Shown here one piece after another: positions 1-8,573 of a stretch of 64,000 nucleotides of DNA. Location of the stretch: assembly GCF_000414115.1 (NCBI RefSeq), contig NZ_AOPZ01000078.1, positions 56,977 through 120,976 on the forward strand. Reading direction: 5' to 3'. The position numbers and the translations under genes are program-made. The stretch comes from Streptomyces aurantiacus JA 4570. Lineage in GTDB: Bacteria; Actinomycetota; Actinomycetes; Streptomycetales; Streptomycetaceae. The first letter of the stretch is position 1. Every line of letters begins with the position of its first letter. The notes under the pieces were generated by a model, which made no database searches, was not told the DNA's origin, and saw nothing but the letters and a program-made list of their open reading frames with translations.

Positions 1-2
1 GG

Positions 3-899
3 CGCGTGGTGCGGGCCCCTCTGATGCGCCGCACCGTTCACCTCGTCACCGCCGCCGACGCCCTGGCCTGGCGGGCCCGTCACGACGCCATGCTGCGCCA
101 GCGGGTCCTGGGGGTCTACCGCGACGAGCTCGCCGGGGTCGACCTCGACGAACTCGCGGCGGCGGGCCGGGAGGTGCTTGCCGACGGAGAGCCGCGCACG
201 ATGACCGAGCTGGCGCGGGCGCTCGCCGAGCGCTGGCCGGAGCCGGGCCCGCGGGCGCTGGGGGAAATGCTGGTCGCCGCGCTCATCCCGGTGGCGCAGT
301 TGCCGCCGCGTGGGCTGTGGCGCACCAAGGCGGGAGCGCGTTACGCCCCCTTCTCCTCCTGGCTGGGCCAGGAGATCGCCCCGCCGTCCCCCGACGGTTC
401 CGACCCGGTCGGCCAGGCGCTGGTGCGGCGCTACCTGGCCGCGTTCGGCCCCGCCACCTCATCGGACCTGCGTGCCTGGTGCGGCCTCGCGGGGCTGCCG
501 GCCGCGGTGGCCGCCCTCCGCGAGGAGCTGGTCGGCCACCGGGACGGGCAGGGCCGGGAACTGCTCGACCTGCCCGGCGCTCCCCTCCCCGACCCCGACA
601 CCCCGGCCCCGGTGCGGTTCCTGCCCGCGTTCGACAACACGATCCTCGGCTACCAGAACCGCAGCCGCATCATCGACGACGCCCACCGCGGCCTGTCGGT
701 CGCCGGGGAGCGCGTCGTCCTCGTCGACGGCCGGGTCGCCGCGACCTGGGTCGTCGACGCCGGCACCGTGGTCGTCACCCCGCTGCGCCGGTTCTCCCGC
801 GCCGACCGCGCCGCCGTCGCCGAGGAGGGGCGGGAGTTGGCGTCGTTCCTCTCCGACCAGGAGAGCCGACGTGTACGGGTCGCCGCCTCTCCGGGCTGA
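3..899 (+). CDS. Winged-helix DNA-binding domain protein (AlkZ/YcaQ-like), 5'-truncated by window edge
   Basis: The frame is open from the first bases of the window, so the N-terminus lies outside it. The visible ~298 residues begin near the family's conserved 'LMRRTVHLVTAADALAWR' stretch, which normally sits about 70-80 residues into the protein. Downstream 'FLPAFDNTILGYQNR' and the C-terminal 'WVVDAGTVVVTPLRRFS' also match the HTH_42 winged-helix family. That family includes DNA glycosylases of the AlkZ/YcaQ type that unhook interstrand cross-links, often encoded near natural-product loci as self-resistance. I cannot test the catalytic QxQ/QxD motif because it lies in the missing part, so the glycosylase role is only inferred. 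A GTG at position 6 is the first possible start inside the window but is unlikely to be the true one. Confidence 0.72.
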   Translation, partial: RVVRAPLMRRTVHLVTAADALAWRARHDAMLRQRVLGVYRDELAGVDLDELAAAGREVLADGEPRTMTELARALAERWPEPGPRALGEMLVAALIPVAQLPPRGLWRTKAGARYAPFSSWLGQEIAPPSPDGSDPVGQALVRRYLAAFGPATSSDLRAWCGLAGLPAAVAALREELVGHRDGQGRELLDLPGAPLPDPDTPAPVRFLPAFDNTILGYQNRSRIIDDAHRGLSVAGERVVLVDGRVAATWVVDAGTVVVTPLRRFSRADRAAVAEEGRELASFLSDQESRRVRVAASPG

Positions 900-941
900 G
901 GGGCGCCCACGGCCCCCGACGCGGCGGCGGGGACGGACGGC

Positions 942-2723
942 TCAGCGGTCCCTCTTGGTGACCACGAACCGGTCGATGACCAGGTAGTCGATCTCGGTGG
1001 CGAGGAAGCACTCCAACGCGTCCCGCGGCGAACAGACAATGGGCTCACCGGCCACGTTGAAGGAGGTGTTGAGCAGGCAGGGCACATCCGTGCGCGCGGT
1101 GAAGGCGCGCAGCAGCTCCGCGAGGGCCGGGTTCTGCCGCTCGTCGACCGTCTGGACGCGCGCCGTGCCGTCCACGTGGCAGGCGCCGGGGATCCGCTCC
1201 CGGTACTCCTCGCGCACCGGGAAGACGAACGTCATATAGGGCGACGAGGTCTTCTTGCCCATCTCGAAGACGCGCGGCGCCTCGGACGTGAGGACGACTG
1301 GCGCGAACGGGCGGAACGGCTCCCGGTGTTTCACCCGGACGTTGATGATGTCCTTGATGTCGGGGAAGGCCGGGTTGGCGAGGATGCTGCGGTTGCCCAG
1401 GGCGCGCGGCCCGAACTCGGTACGGCCCTGGAACCAGCCCACGACGTTCTTCTGGGCCAGCAGCTCCGCCGTCCTGTCGGCCACCGAGGCGCCGTCGGGC
1501 TCCTCCTGCCACTCGACGCGGTCCGCGTACTCCGCCAGCGCGTCCAGGGTGTGCTGTTCGTCGTACGAGGGGCCCAGGTAAGGGGTGGTGACGGCGTCGG
1601 CGGGGCGGTTTCTGAGACCCGCGGTGTACACGGCCGCGCCGATGGCGACACCGGGGTCGCTGGCGCCGAAGCTGACGTCCATGCCGGTGAACGACGACCT
1701 CTCCAGCATCTTCGTGTTGGCCACGCAGTTGAGCGCGAGGCCGCCCTCGAAGAGCAGGTGGTCCAGTTCGGAGGCCGCGGTCAGCGCCCGCAGTTGATGG
1801 GCGGTGACGGCCTCGACCATGTGCTGGGCGAAGCCGGCGACCTTGACCCGGAAGTCGAACTCCTCGCGCTTCTCGCTGTCGCCGCCGAAGAGGTCGTCGA
1901 ACAGCGCGTAGTAGGCGTCGCAGTCCCGGGGGACGGAGACGGTGTACGAACCGTTCTCGTGCAGCCGGACGACGCGTTCGAGCAGCGGGTTGTGACCGGG
2001 CGGCGGGCCGTACGCGGCCAGGCCCATCACCTTGTACTCGTCGTTGTTGGGCACGAACCCCAGATAGCGGGTGATCCGTCCGTAGGCCACAGCGAGGGAG
2101 CTGGTCATGTCGACGGCGCTGTCGTCGAAGACGCGGACCACGCCGTTGCAGAGCTCGCCCATGACGGAGGACAGGGTCTCCGCCCGGCCGTCGCTCACCA
2201 GGAAGGCGGCGTCGCCCCCGCCGGCCAGGTAGGCGCCGCACATGAGGTGGGCCAGATGGTGGGGCACCAGGGCGAGCTTGTTGGGGTCCAGCTCGTGGCC
2301 GGTGCGCCGGACGAAGTCGTCGTACACCGCGTCGGGGCCGAGCATGCCGGTGTAGAGCTCGCCCGTGCGCCGCAGGGCGTCGAACTTCGCCGGGACCGAC
2401 AGGTCGGTGTCGCATATCCGGGAGATCATCCGCTCGCCCACCGTCGCCGAGAAGCGCCAGGGAAAGGCGAAGACGTCCACCTGGTCGAGCTCGACGCCGG
2501 CCGACTCCAGGCACCAGTTGATCGCGTTCACCGGGAAGTCCGAGGTCTTCTTGACCCGGCTCAGCCGCTCCTCCTCGACCGCCGCGACCACCTCGCCGTC
2601 GATCACCAGCGCCGCCGCGGCGTCATGGCCCACCAGGAGATTGCGGTCGATGCCCCTCGCCCCGTACAGCCGCCCGAAAAGCTCCGCACCCCTGGTGAAT
2701 CCGTTGTAACCGAGCACGATCAC
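942..2723 (-). CDS. NodU/CmcH-family O-carbamoyltransferase
   Basis: The 593-residue protein has the two-domain layout of carbamoyltransferases. The N-terminal Kae1-like domain starts 'MIVLGYNG' and carries 'GHDAAAALV', 'EEERLSRVK' near residue 55 and the metal-binding 'HHLAHLMCGAY' near residue 135. The C-terminal YrdC-like domain has 'LLNTSFNVAGEPIVCSP'. The family uses carbamoyl phosphate and ATP to make carbamoyl-AMP, then carbamoylates a hydroxyl group, typically of a sugar or antibiotic scaffold. Family length is about 550-600 residues, so this one is complete. It is convergent with the winged-helix gene and divergent from the molybdenum hydroxylase operon, and no obvious acceptor pathway sits beside it. 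The substrate is unknown. Confidence 0.9.
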   Translation of the reverse strand: MIVLGYNGFTRGAELFGRLYGARGIDRNLLVGHDAAAALVIDGEVVAAVEEERLSRVKKTSDFPVNAINWCLESAGVELDQVDVFAFPWRFSATVGERMISRICDTDLSVPAKFDALRRTGELYTGMLGPDAVYDDFVRRTGHELDPNKLALVPHHLAHLMCGAYLAGGGDAAFLVSDGRAETLSSVMGELCNGVVRVFDDSAVDMTSSLAVAYGRITRYLGFVPNNDEYKVMGLAAYGPPPGHNPLLERVVRLHENGSYTVSVPRDCDAYYALFDDLFGGDSEKREEFDFRVKVAGFAQHMVEAVTAHQLRALTAASELDHLLFEGGLALNCVANTKMLERSSFTGMDVSFGASDPGVAIGAAVYTAGLRNRPADAVTTPYLGPSYDEQHTLDALAEYADRVEWQEEPDGASVADRTAELLAQKNVVGWFQGRTEFGPRALGNRSILANPAFPDIKDIINVRVKHREPFRPFAPVVLTSEAPRVFEMGKKTSSPYMTFVFPVREEYRERIPGACHVDGTARVQTVDERQNPALAELLRAFTARTDVPCLLNTSFNVAGEPIVCSPRDALECFLATEIDYLVIDRFVVTKRDR

Positions 2724-2935
2724 TGGCCCTCAGCCTCCCCAGCACGACAGCAACGGCGGACGCAGGCTACTCGGCGCGGATACGGGAGGGATAGGAGTGG
2801 TGCACGAGGAGTATGTGACGGACTCGGGGCCCGTCCACGTCCGGCGTCGCCCGGCGTGCCCGGATGTGTCGGGTGTGGCAGCTTGGGCACGCGGTCTGCA
2901 CAGCACCACGGCCCGTCCGGAAGGTCATCCACACC

Positions 2936-3553
2936 ATGGGCAGCGACATCCACGACGGCGATACGGGCGGCGAGCGTCCGGCGCCGCCGACCGGGCACCG
3001 TTCCGGCTTCGAAGAGCACCGTCCCGACACCACCGAGCACCGTTCCGCGACCACGCTCCGGGTCAACGGCAAGCCCCACACCCTCGTGGTCGACCACCGG
3101 CGCGCCCTGCTCGACGTACTGCGCGAGGACCTCGGCCTCACCGGCGCCAAGAAGGGCTGCGACCACGGCCAGTGCGGGGCCTGCACGGTCCTGCTCGACG
3201 GGCGCCGCGTGAACAGCTGCCTGCAGCTCGCGGTCGCCCTCGACGGCTGCGAGGTGACGACGGTCGAAGGGCTCGCGGGCGACGGTGAGGAGCTGCACCC
3301 GCTGCAACGGGCCTTCCTCGACCGGGACGCCTTCCAGTGCGGGTACTGCACGCCGGGCCAGATCTGCTCGGCCCTCGGTGCCCTCGACGAGGCGGCCGCC
3401 GGCCATCCCTCGCACGTCACCGTGCCCGCCACGCCCTCGGGCCGCCCGGTCCCGCTGGACGCGGACGAGATCCGCGAGCGGCTGAGCGGCAACCTGTGCC
3501 GCTGCGGCGCCTACCCCCGCATCGTCGAGGCCGTGGAGGACGTGGTCCGGTGA
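2936..3553 (+). CDS. Xanthine dehydrogenase-family 2Fe-2S subunit
   Basis: This is the small iron-sulfur subunit (205 residues) of a three-subunit molybdenum hydroxylase. The plant-type cluster cysteines are visible at about residues 75, 80, 83 and 95 (CX4CX2CX11C). The second cluster motif is 'CGYC' plus 'CRCG' in the all-helical C-terminal domain. The first ~38 residues are an extra hydrophilic extension. The ATG at 2936 follows a GGAAGG stretch and is preferred to in-frame starts further upstream. It overlaps the FAD subunit by the GTGA arrangement, so the two are translationally coupled. It passes electrons from the molybdenum centre to FAD. It resembles the YagT/PaoA type, but no twin-arginine signal is present, so the complex is probably cytoplasmic. 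Confidence 0.93.
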   Translation: MGSDIHDGDTGGERPAPPTGHRSGFEEHRPDTTEHRSATTLRVNGKPHTLVVDHRRALLDVLREDLGLTGAKKGCDHGQCGACTVLLDGRRVNSCLQLAVALDGCEVTTVEGLAGDGEELHPLQRAFLDRDAFQCGYCTPGQICSALGALDEAAAGHPSHVTVPATPSGRPVPLDADEIRERLSGNLCRCGAYPRIVEAVEDVVR

Positions 3554-4542
3554 AGCCCTTCGGATACGTACGGGCCGCGAGCGTCGAGGAGGCGACCGAG
3601 GCGTTCGCCGCGCATCCCGGCGCCCGCTACCTCGGCGGCGGCACCAACCTCGTCGACCTCATGAAACTGGGCGTGGAGCGCCCGGCCGTCCTCGTCGACG
3701 TCAGCCGACTGCCCCTGGACACGGTGGAGGAGCTGCCCGACGGCTCGGTGCGCGTCGGCGCCGCGGTGCGCAACAGTGATCTCGCGGCGCATCCCCTGGT
3801 CCGCGACCGCTACCCCGCGCTGTCGCAGGCGCTGCTCGCGGGCGCTTCCGGCCAGTTGCGCAACGCGGCCACCACAGGCGGAAATCTGCTCCAGCGCACC
3901 CGGTGCCCGTACTTCCAGGACGTGTCCAAGCCCTGCAACAAGCGCGAGCCGGGCAGCGGCTGCGGGGCCCGTGACGGCGTGCACCGGGATCACGCGGTCC
4001 TCGGGCACTCCGAGAGTTGCGTCGCCACCCATCCGTCGGACATGGCCGTGGCGTTGGCGGCGCTGGACGCGCGCGTGGAGCTGTACGGGGAGCTGGGCGC
4101 CCGGAGCGTTCCGGCGGCGGCGTTCCACCGGCTGCCCGGGCAGCACCCGGAGCGGGACACCGAGATCCGTCCCGGTGAGCTGATCACGTCGGTGGTGCTG
4201 CCCGCCGCCACGGCCGGGTTGCCGTCGGCCTATCGCAAGGCCCGCGACCGGGCCTCGTACGCGTTCGCCCTCGCGTCCGTCGCGGTGGTGCTGCGGGTGT
4301 CGGACGGCGTGGTCGCGCATGCCGGTATCGCTTTCGGGGCGCTGGCCCACCGGCCCTGGCGGGCCCAGCGGGCCGAGGAGGCGCTGCTCGGCGGGCCCGC
4401 CACCGCGGCCGCCTTCGCACGCGCCGTCGAACTGGAACTCGCCGCGGCCGAGCCGCTGCGGGACAACGGCTACAAGGTGCCGCTGGCCCGCAACATCGCC
4501 GTCGACGTGCTGACCCGGCTCGCGTCGGCTGCCGCGACCTGA
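3550..4542 (+). CDS. Xanthine dehydrogenase-family FAD-binding subunit
   Basis: The 330-residue medium subunit starts with a GTG that overlaps the stop of the 2Fe-2S gene. FAD-binding motifs 'YLGGGTNLVDLMK' (near residue 30) and 'NAATTGGNLLQRTRC' (near residue 110) are clear. After the second motif comes an insertion with four cysteines, 'CPYFQDVSKPCNK', 'GCGA' and 'ESC'. This matches the YagS/PaoB type, where the insertion binds an additional 4Fe-4S cluster. The subunit accepts electrons from the 2Fe-2S clusters and hands them to a final acceptor. Substrate is set by the next gene. Confidence 0.92.
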   Translation: MKPFGYVRAASVEEATEAFAAHPGARYLGGGTNLVDLMKLGVERPAVLVDVSRLPLDTVEELPDGSVRVGAAVRNSDLAAHPLVRDRYPALSQALLAGASGQLRNAATTGGNLLQRTRCPYFQDVSKPCNKREPGSGCGARDGVHRDHAVLGHSESCVATHPSDMAVALAALDARVELYGELGARSVPAAAFHRLPGQHPERDTEIRPGELITSVVLPAATAGLPSAYRKARDRASYAFALASVAVVLRVSDGVVAHAGIAFGALAHRPWRAQRAEEALLGGPATAAAFARAVELELAAAEPLRDNGYKVPLARNIAVDVLTRLASAAAT

Positions 4543-4616
4543 GCCCGCGACCTGAGCCGCGAGCCGCCGAACCGTCTTGTCCGCGGGCCCGCACCGTCAT
4601 GTCACAGGAGGACTCC

Positions 4617-6719
4617 ATGCCCGGCACCGGTACCGCCCTCGGCGCTCCCGCCGAGCGCCGCGAAGGACATCTGAAGGTCACCGGCGGCGCCCGCTACGCC
4701 GCCGAGTACGACCTGCCGGGCCGCGCCCAGGCGTGGCCGGTGCCCGCGACCGTCGCCCGCGGCCGGGTCACGGCCGTCGACGCCGCGGCCGCCCTGCGCC
4801 TGCCCGGCGTCCTGGCCGTCCTCACGCACGAGAACGCTCCCCGGATCGCCGAGCCCGAGGACCCCATCCTCGGCGTGCTGCAGAATCCGGCGGTGCCGCA
4901 CCGCGGCTGGTTCGTCGCCCTCGTCGTGGCCGAGTCCCTGGAGGCCGCGCGCGCCGGCGCGGCGGCCGTCCGCGTCGAGTACGCGGCGGAGGACCACGAC
5001 GTCACCCTGACGACGGATCACCCCGACGCCTACGAACCCGAGAGCGTCAACGGCGAGCATCCCACCCGCCGCGAGCACGGCCGCCGCGCGAGCGACTCCC
5101 CCGCCGCCCGCGTCAACGTCGCCTACGAGGTGCCGCCGCTGCACAACCACCCCATGGAGCCGCACGCCAGCACCGCGCACTGGGACCAGGGCCACCTGAC
5201 CGTGTACTCGTCGAGTCAGGGCGGCACGACGGTGCGCGAGACCCTCGCCGCGCTGTTCGGGATTCCCGAGGAGCGCATCACCGTCGTCGCCGACCACGTC
5301 GGCGGGGGCTTCGGCTCCAAGGGCACTCCGCGCCCCGATGTCGTCCTCGCCGCGATGGCCGCCCGCGAGACGGGCCGGCCCGTCACCGTCTCGTTCCCGC
5401 GCCGCTTCCTGCCCGCCGTCGTCGGCCACCGCGCCCCCACCCTGCACCGGGTCCGCCTGGGCGCGGACGCCGACGGCCGGCTGACCTCCCTCACCCACGA
5501 GGTCACCACCCACACCTCGCGCATCAAGGAGTTCGTCGAGCAGGCGGCGGTGCCCGCCCGCGTCATGTACGACGCCTCGCACAGCCTCACCGTCCACCGC
5601 GTGGCCCGGCTCGATGTGCCCACCCCCTCGTGGATGCGCGCCCCGGGCGAGGCGCCCGGCATGTACGCCCTGGAGTCGGCCATGGACGAGCTCGCGGCCG
5701 AGCTCGGCATGGACCCGGTGGAGCTGCGCATCGTCAACGAGCCGGAGCGGGAGCCGGACAGCGGCAAGCCGTTCAGCAGCAGGCATCTCGTCGACTGCCT
5801 CCGCGAGGGCGCGCGGCGCTTCGACTGGTCCCGGCGCGATCCGCGGCCCGGGTCCCGCGCGGAGGGGCCCTTGCTGATCGGTACGGGCGTGGCGTCTGCC
5901 ACGTATCCGGTGCTGGTGTCGCCGTCGACCGCCGAGGCGCGGGCGCTGCCCGACGGCACCTTCGTGGTGCGGGTGAACGCCACCGACATCGGTACCGGTG
6001 CCCGCACCGTGCTCGCGCAGGTGGCGGCGGACGCCCTGGAGGTGCCGCTGGAGCGGGTGCGCACGGAGGTGGGCAGCAGCGATCTGCCGTCGGCTCCGCT
6101 GGCGGGCGGCTCGTCGGGGACCGCGTCCTGGGGCTGGGCGGTGCACGTGGCGTGCCGTGAGCTGGCGGGGCTGCTCACGGCACACACAGGGCCGCTGCCC
6201 GCGGAGGGGATCCGCGCGCACGCGGACACCTCCGGCCGGGCCGACGCGGAAAGCCCGTACGCGCGCCACGCCTTCGGGGCGCACTTCGCCGAGGTCGGTG
6301 TCGACACCGTCACGGGCGAGGTCCGGGTCCGCCGACTGCTCGGGGTGTACGCGGCCGGGCGGATCCTCAACGCCCGTACCGCGCGCTCCCAGTTCGTCGG
6401 CGGCATGACCATGGGCCTGGGCATGGCGCTCACCGAGGGCAGCACGATGGACGCCGCGTTCGGCGACTTCACGGAGTGCGACCTGGCGTCGTACCACGTG
6501 CCCGCGCACGCCGACGTACCGGGCGTCGAGGCGCACTGGCTCGACGAGACCGACGCCCACCTCAACCCGATGGGAAGCAAGGGGGTCGGCGAGATCGGCA
6601 TCGTGGGCACCGCCGCCGCGATCGGCAACGCGGTGCACCACGCGACGGGCGTGCGCTTCCGCGTACTGCCGCTGACGCCGGACAAGGTGCTCGGCGGTCT
6701 CGCGGGCCGACCCGGCTGA
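4617..6719 (+). CDS. Xanthine dehydrogenase-family molybdenum-binding catalytic subunit
   Basis: The 700-residue large subunit closes the operon. Recognisable landmarks are 'VTGGARYAAEYDLPGRA' at the N-terminus, the molybdopterin-contacting 'GGGFGSKG' near residue 230, 'MRAPGEAPGMYALESAMDELA' near residue 340 and 'GSKGVGEIGIVGTAAAIGNAVHHATG' at the C-terminus containing the conserved active-site Glu. The ATG at 4617 is preferred to the one at 4599 because AGGAGG lies just upstream. Related YagR/PaoC-type subunits oxidise aromatic aldehydes or purine-like rings. The exact substrate cannot be read from the sequence. No dedicated cofactor-maturation (XdhC-like) gene is adjacent. Confidence 0.93.
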   Translation: MPGTGTALGAPAERREGHLKVTGGARYAAEYDLPGRAQAWPVPATVARGRVTAVDAAAALRLPGVLAVLTHENAPRIAEPEDPILGVLQNPAVPHRGWFVALVVAESLEAARAGAAAVRVEYAAEDHDVTLTTDHPDAYEPESVNGEHPTRREHGRRASDSPAARVNVAYEVPPLHNHPMEPHASTAHWDQGHLTVYSSSQGGTTVRETLAALFGIPEERITVVADHVGGGFGSKGTPRPDVVLAAMAARETGRPVTVSFPRRFLPAVVGHRAPTLHRVRLGADADGRLTSLTHEVTTHTSRIKEFVEQAAVPARVMYDASHSLTVHRVARLDVPTPSWMRAPGEAPGMYALESAMDELAAELGMDPVELRIVNEPEREPDSGKPFSSRHLVDCLREGARRFDWSRRDPRPGSRAEGPLLIGTGVASATYPVLVSPSTAEARALPDGTFVVRVNATDIGTGARTVLAQVAADALEVPLERVRTEVGSSDLPSAPLAGGSSGTASWGWAVHVACRELAGLLTAHTGPLPAEGIRAHADTSGRADAESPYARHAFGAHFAEVGVDTVTGEVRVRRLLGVYAAGRILNARTARSQFVGGMTMGLGMALTEGSTMDAAFGDFTECDLASYHVPAHADVPGVEAHWLDETDAHLNPMGSKGVGEIGIVGTAAAIGNAVHHATGVRFRVLPLTPDKVLGGLAGRPG

Positions 6720-6779
6720 CCGGGCCGGCACCTCTCCCCTTTCCCCGGTACGCGGAGTTCCCCGGTGCGCCGAGGCCGC

Positions 6780-7910
6780 TCAGGCGACGTCGAGGCGTTC
6801 CGTGTACGCCTCGGTCGGCGGGGCCGGTGTGGGGCTCGTCATGCCCGCCGACCAGAAGCTCGCGGTGCCGGGAATGGGGGTCACGTCGTTGAGGTAGGGG
6901 GCCGTGGCCGTGCCGGCGGGGCCGCGGACGACGGTCCAGGCGGCGCCGTCCTTGCGCAGGTAGGTGGTGCGGCTCTGGTCCTGGTAGTTCCAGCCCGATA
7001 TCCATGCGGCGCGGCCCTGGGCGTCGGCGGCGATGCCGCTCAACGCGCCGACCACGAAGCCGGGTTGCGGCCGCGTCCAGGCCGTGCCGTCCCAATGGGC
7101 CAGGGCGGGGTTGCCGGGGCGTCCCGGCGGTCCGCCGACGCCCGCCTCGGTGCCCACCGCCCAGACGTCGTCCACTCCGTCCGGGTGTACATCGCCGATG
7201 CCCAGGCGGGCACCCGCGATCGGCGGCAGGACCGTCCACGCTCCGTCCCAGCGGGCCACAAGTCCCGACCAGCCGCCGCCACTTGCCTGGTCGCCGCTCA
7301 CCCAGACCTCGCCGGACGAGCGCAGCACGATCCGGTACAGGTTGGCGCTCGCGACGGGCAGGGGGTCCAGCCACCGCCACCGCCCGCCGTCGCCGAGCAG
7401 CAGGCGGGCGGCGCCGCCCCGGCTGCCGCTGATCCACACCCGACCGTCGGGTCCGGCCACGACCGCGTGCAGCCGTACGTCGGGCTCGCCCTGTCCCGGG
7501 AAGGCGGTCTCGCGCCAGGTGGTGCCGTTCCAGCGGAGCAGCGGGCTCGCCTGCCCGGCGGGCGTGCCGACGCTCCACGCCGAGGTGGCGCAGGTGCCGG
7601 AGACATCGGTCAGCCGCGTGTGACCCAGGTGCGACAGGTCGGTCTTCGACCAGGCCGTGCCGTTCCAGACCATGGCCAGCGCACGTCCGCGCGACGGCCC
7701 GGCGAGGCCCTCCTCGCCGACGGCCCAGGCCAGTTGGGGTCCTGCGGCGGAAATCCGGCGCAATTGCGCGGCCGGGGTGCTGCCGGGCGCCGGCACGGCC
7801 TGCCAGCCTTGCGCACGGGATGCCGCCCCGGTGGCCTGAACCGGCCCCGAACCGAGTGTGATCCCCGAGAGCGCGCCGATCGTTCCTGCCACGAATTGTC
7901 TGCGTCTCAT
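6780..7910 (-). CDS. Secreted beta-propeller-like protein with twin-arginine-type signal
   Basis: The 376-residue protein begins 'MRRRQFVAGTIGALSG', an N-terminus with an RRRQF motif and a hydrophobic stretch ending in 'AASRA', consistent with a Tat signal peptide. The rest consists of repeated blades of about 45-50 residues with 'W' and 'G' spacings such as 'WNGTAWSKTDL', 'WNGTTWRET', 'VWISGS' and 'WDGTAWTRP'. This is typical of secreted actinobacterial propellers of the galactose-oxidase or YCF48/sialidase-like folds. No catalytic motif is recognised, so a binding or structural role outside the cell is all that can be suggested. It is transcribed away from the cupin gene and convergent with the molybdenum hydroxylase operon. 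Confidence 0.7.
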   Translation of the reverse strand: MRRRQFVAGTIGALSGITLGSGPVQATGAASRAQGWQAVPAPGSTPAAQLRRISAAGPQLAWAVGEEGLAGPSRGRALAMVWNGTAWSKTDLSHLGHTRLTDVSGTCATSAWSVGTPAGQASPLLRWNGTTWRETAFPGQGEPDVRLHAVVAGPDGRVWISGSRGGAARLLLGDGGRWRWLDPLPVASANLYRIVLRSSGEVWVSGDQASGGGWSGLVARWDGAWTVLPPIAGARLGIGDVHPDGVDDVWAVGTEAGVGGPPGRPGNPALAHWDGTAWTRPQPGFVVGALSGIAADAQGRAAWISGWNYQDQSRTTYLRKDGAAWTVVRGPAGTATAPYLNDVTPIPGTASFWSAGMTSPTPAPPTEAYTERLDVA

Positions 7911-8079
7911 CGCTGGTTCCTTCCACGCGGGTAGGACGGACCACCCTCAACCAGCGGAACTCCCCGGTCTAGCCACGCACGTGACAAATTCCGCCCCGTC
8001 ACGAATCCTTGCCGTTGCATTTCGGCCAGTTGTAGCCTGACGCAGGCAACTCGCCGCCTCGACCGAAAGGAACCGGCTC

Positions 8080-8514
8080 GTGGGTAATGCGTCCTCCTCC
8101 GCCCCCGCTCTCACCAGCACTGTCGTCGCCAAGGAATTCGACCGCTGGAGCCCTCCGCTCCGGCAGGAATTCATCGACAACGTACACAACGGCTGCCTCG
8201 GCCAGTCCCTGTTGAACGAGACCGATTCCGTACGCGTCTGGGAGACGACGCTCCAGCCGGAAGAGCGCATTCCTGTTCATCGGCATGTGCTGGACTACAC
8301 CTGGATAGCGCTCACAAACGGACGGGCCCGCCAGCACAACAGCGACGGCAGCACGCGAGAGATCTCTTACGTCCGCGGCCAGACCCTCCATTTCCGTTTC
8401 ACCGCGGACCAATACCACCTGCACGACCTCAAGAACATTGGCGACGACGTTCTCTCGTTCCTGATTGTCGAGGAGAAGCGGGACGGAGCGAACGAGCCCA
8501 TTCCGCTCGACTGA
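8080..8514 (+). CDS. Small cupin-domain protein of the 8-17 kb biosynthetic locus
   Basis: The 144-residue protein starts at GTG 8080 behind AAAGGAA. The cupin core contains 'ERIPVHRHVLDYTWIALTNG' near residue 65, with His residues in the first metal motif, and 'YHLHDLKNIGDDVLSFLIVEEK' for the second strand block. Single-domain cupins of this size act as isomerases, dioxygenases or binding proteins, and the sequence does not say which. It faces the aminotransferase fusion gene across a strong hairpin and is the only plus-strand member of this locus, so its involvement in the same pathway is an inference from position. Confidence 0.75.
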   Translation: MGNASSSAPALTSTVVAKEFDRWSPPLRQEFIDNVHNGCLGQSLLNETDSVRVWETTLQPEERIPVHRHVLDYTWIALTNGRARQHNSDGSTREISYVRGQTLHFRFTADQYHLHDLKNIGDDVLSFLIVEEKRDGANEPIPLD

Positions 8515-8521
8515 CGGCGTC

Positions 8522-8551
8522 GGTGTGGGCGGCGCTGTCGCCGCCCACACC
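8522..8551. terminator. 13-bp hairpin terminator between convergent genes
   Basis: The arms GGTGTGGGCGGCG and CGCCGCCCACACC pair perfectly over 13 bp around a 4-nt loop. The structure sits between the stop codons of the cupin and the convergent acyltransferase-aminotransferase gene. It can serve both strands; no long T-tract follows, which is usual in Streptomyces. Confidence 0.75.
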
Positions 8552-8573
8552 CCCTCACTCACAGAACGGACAC

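Noticed and set aside
1176..3212. Long plus-strand reading frame (678 codons) opposite the carbamoyltransferase gene
   Set aside because: It is antisense to a clear NodU-type gene, has no ribosome binding site and its translation is low-complexity Arg/Gly/Val-rich sequence typical of shadow frames in high-GC DNA.
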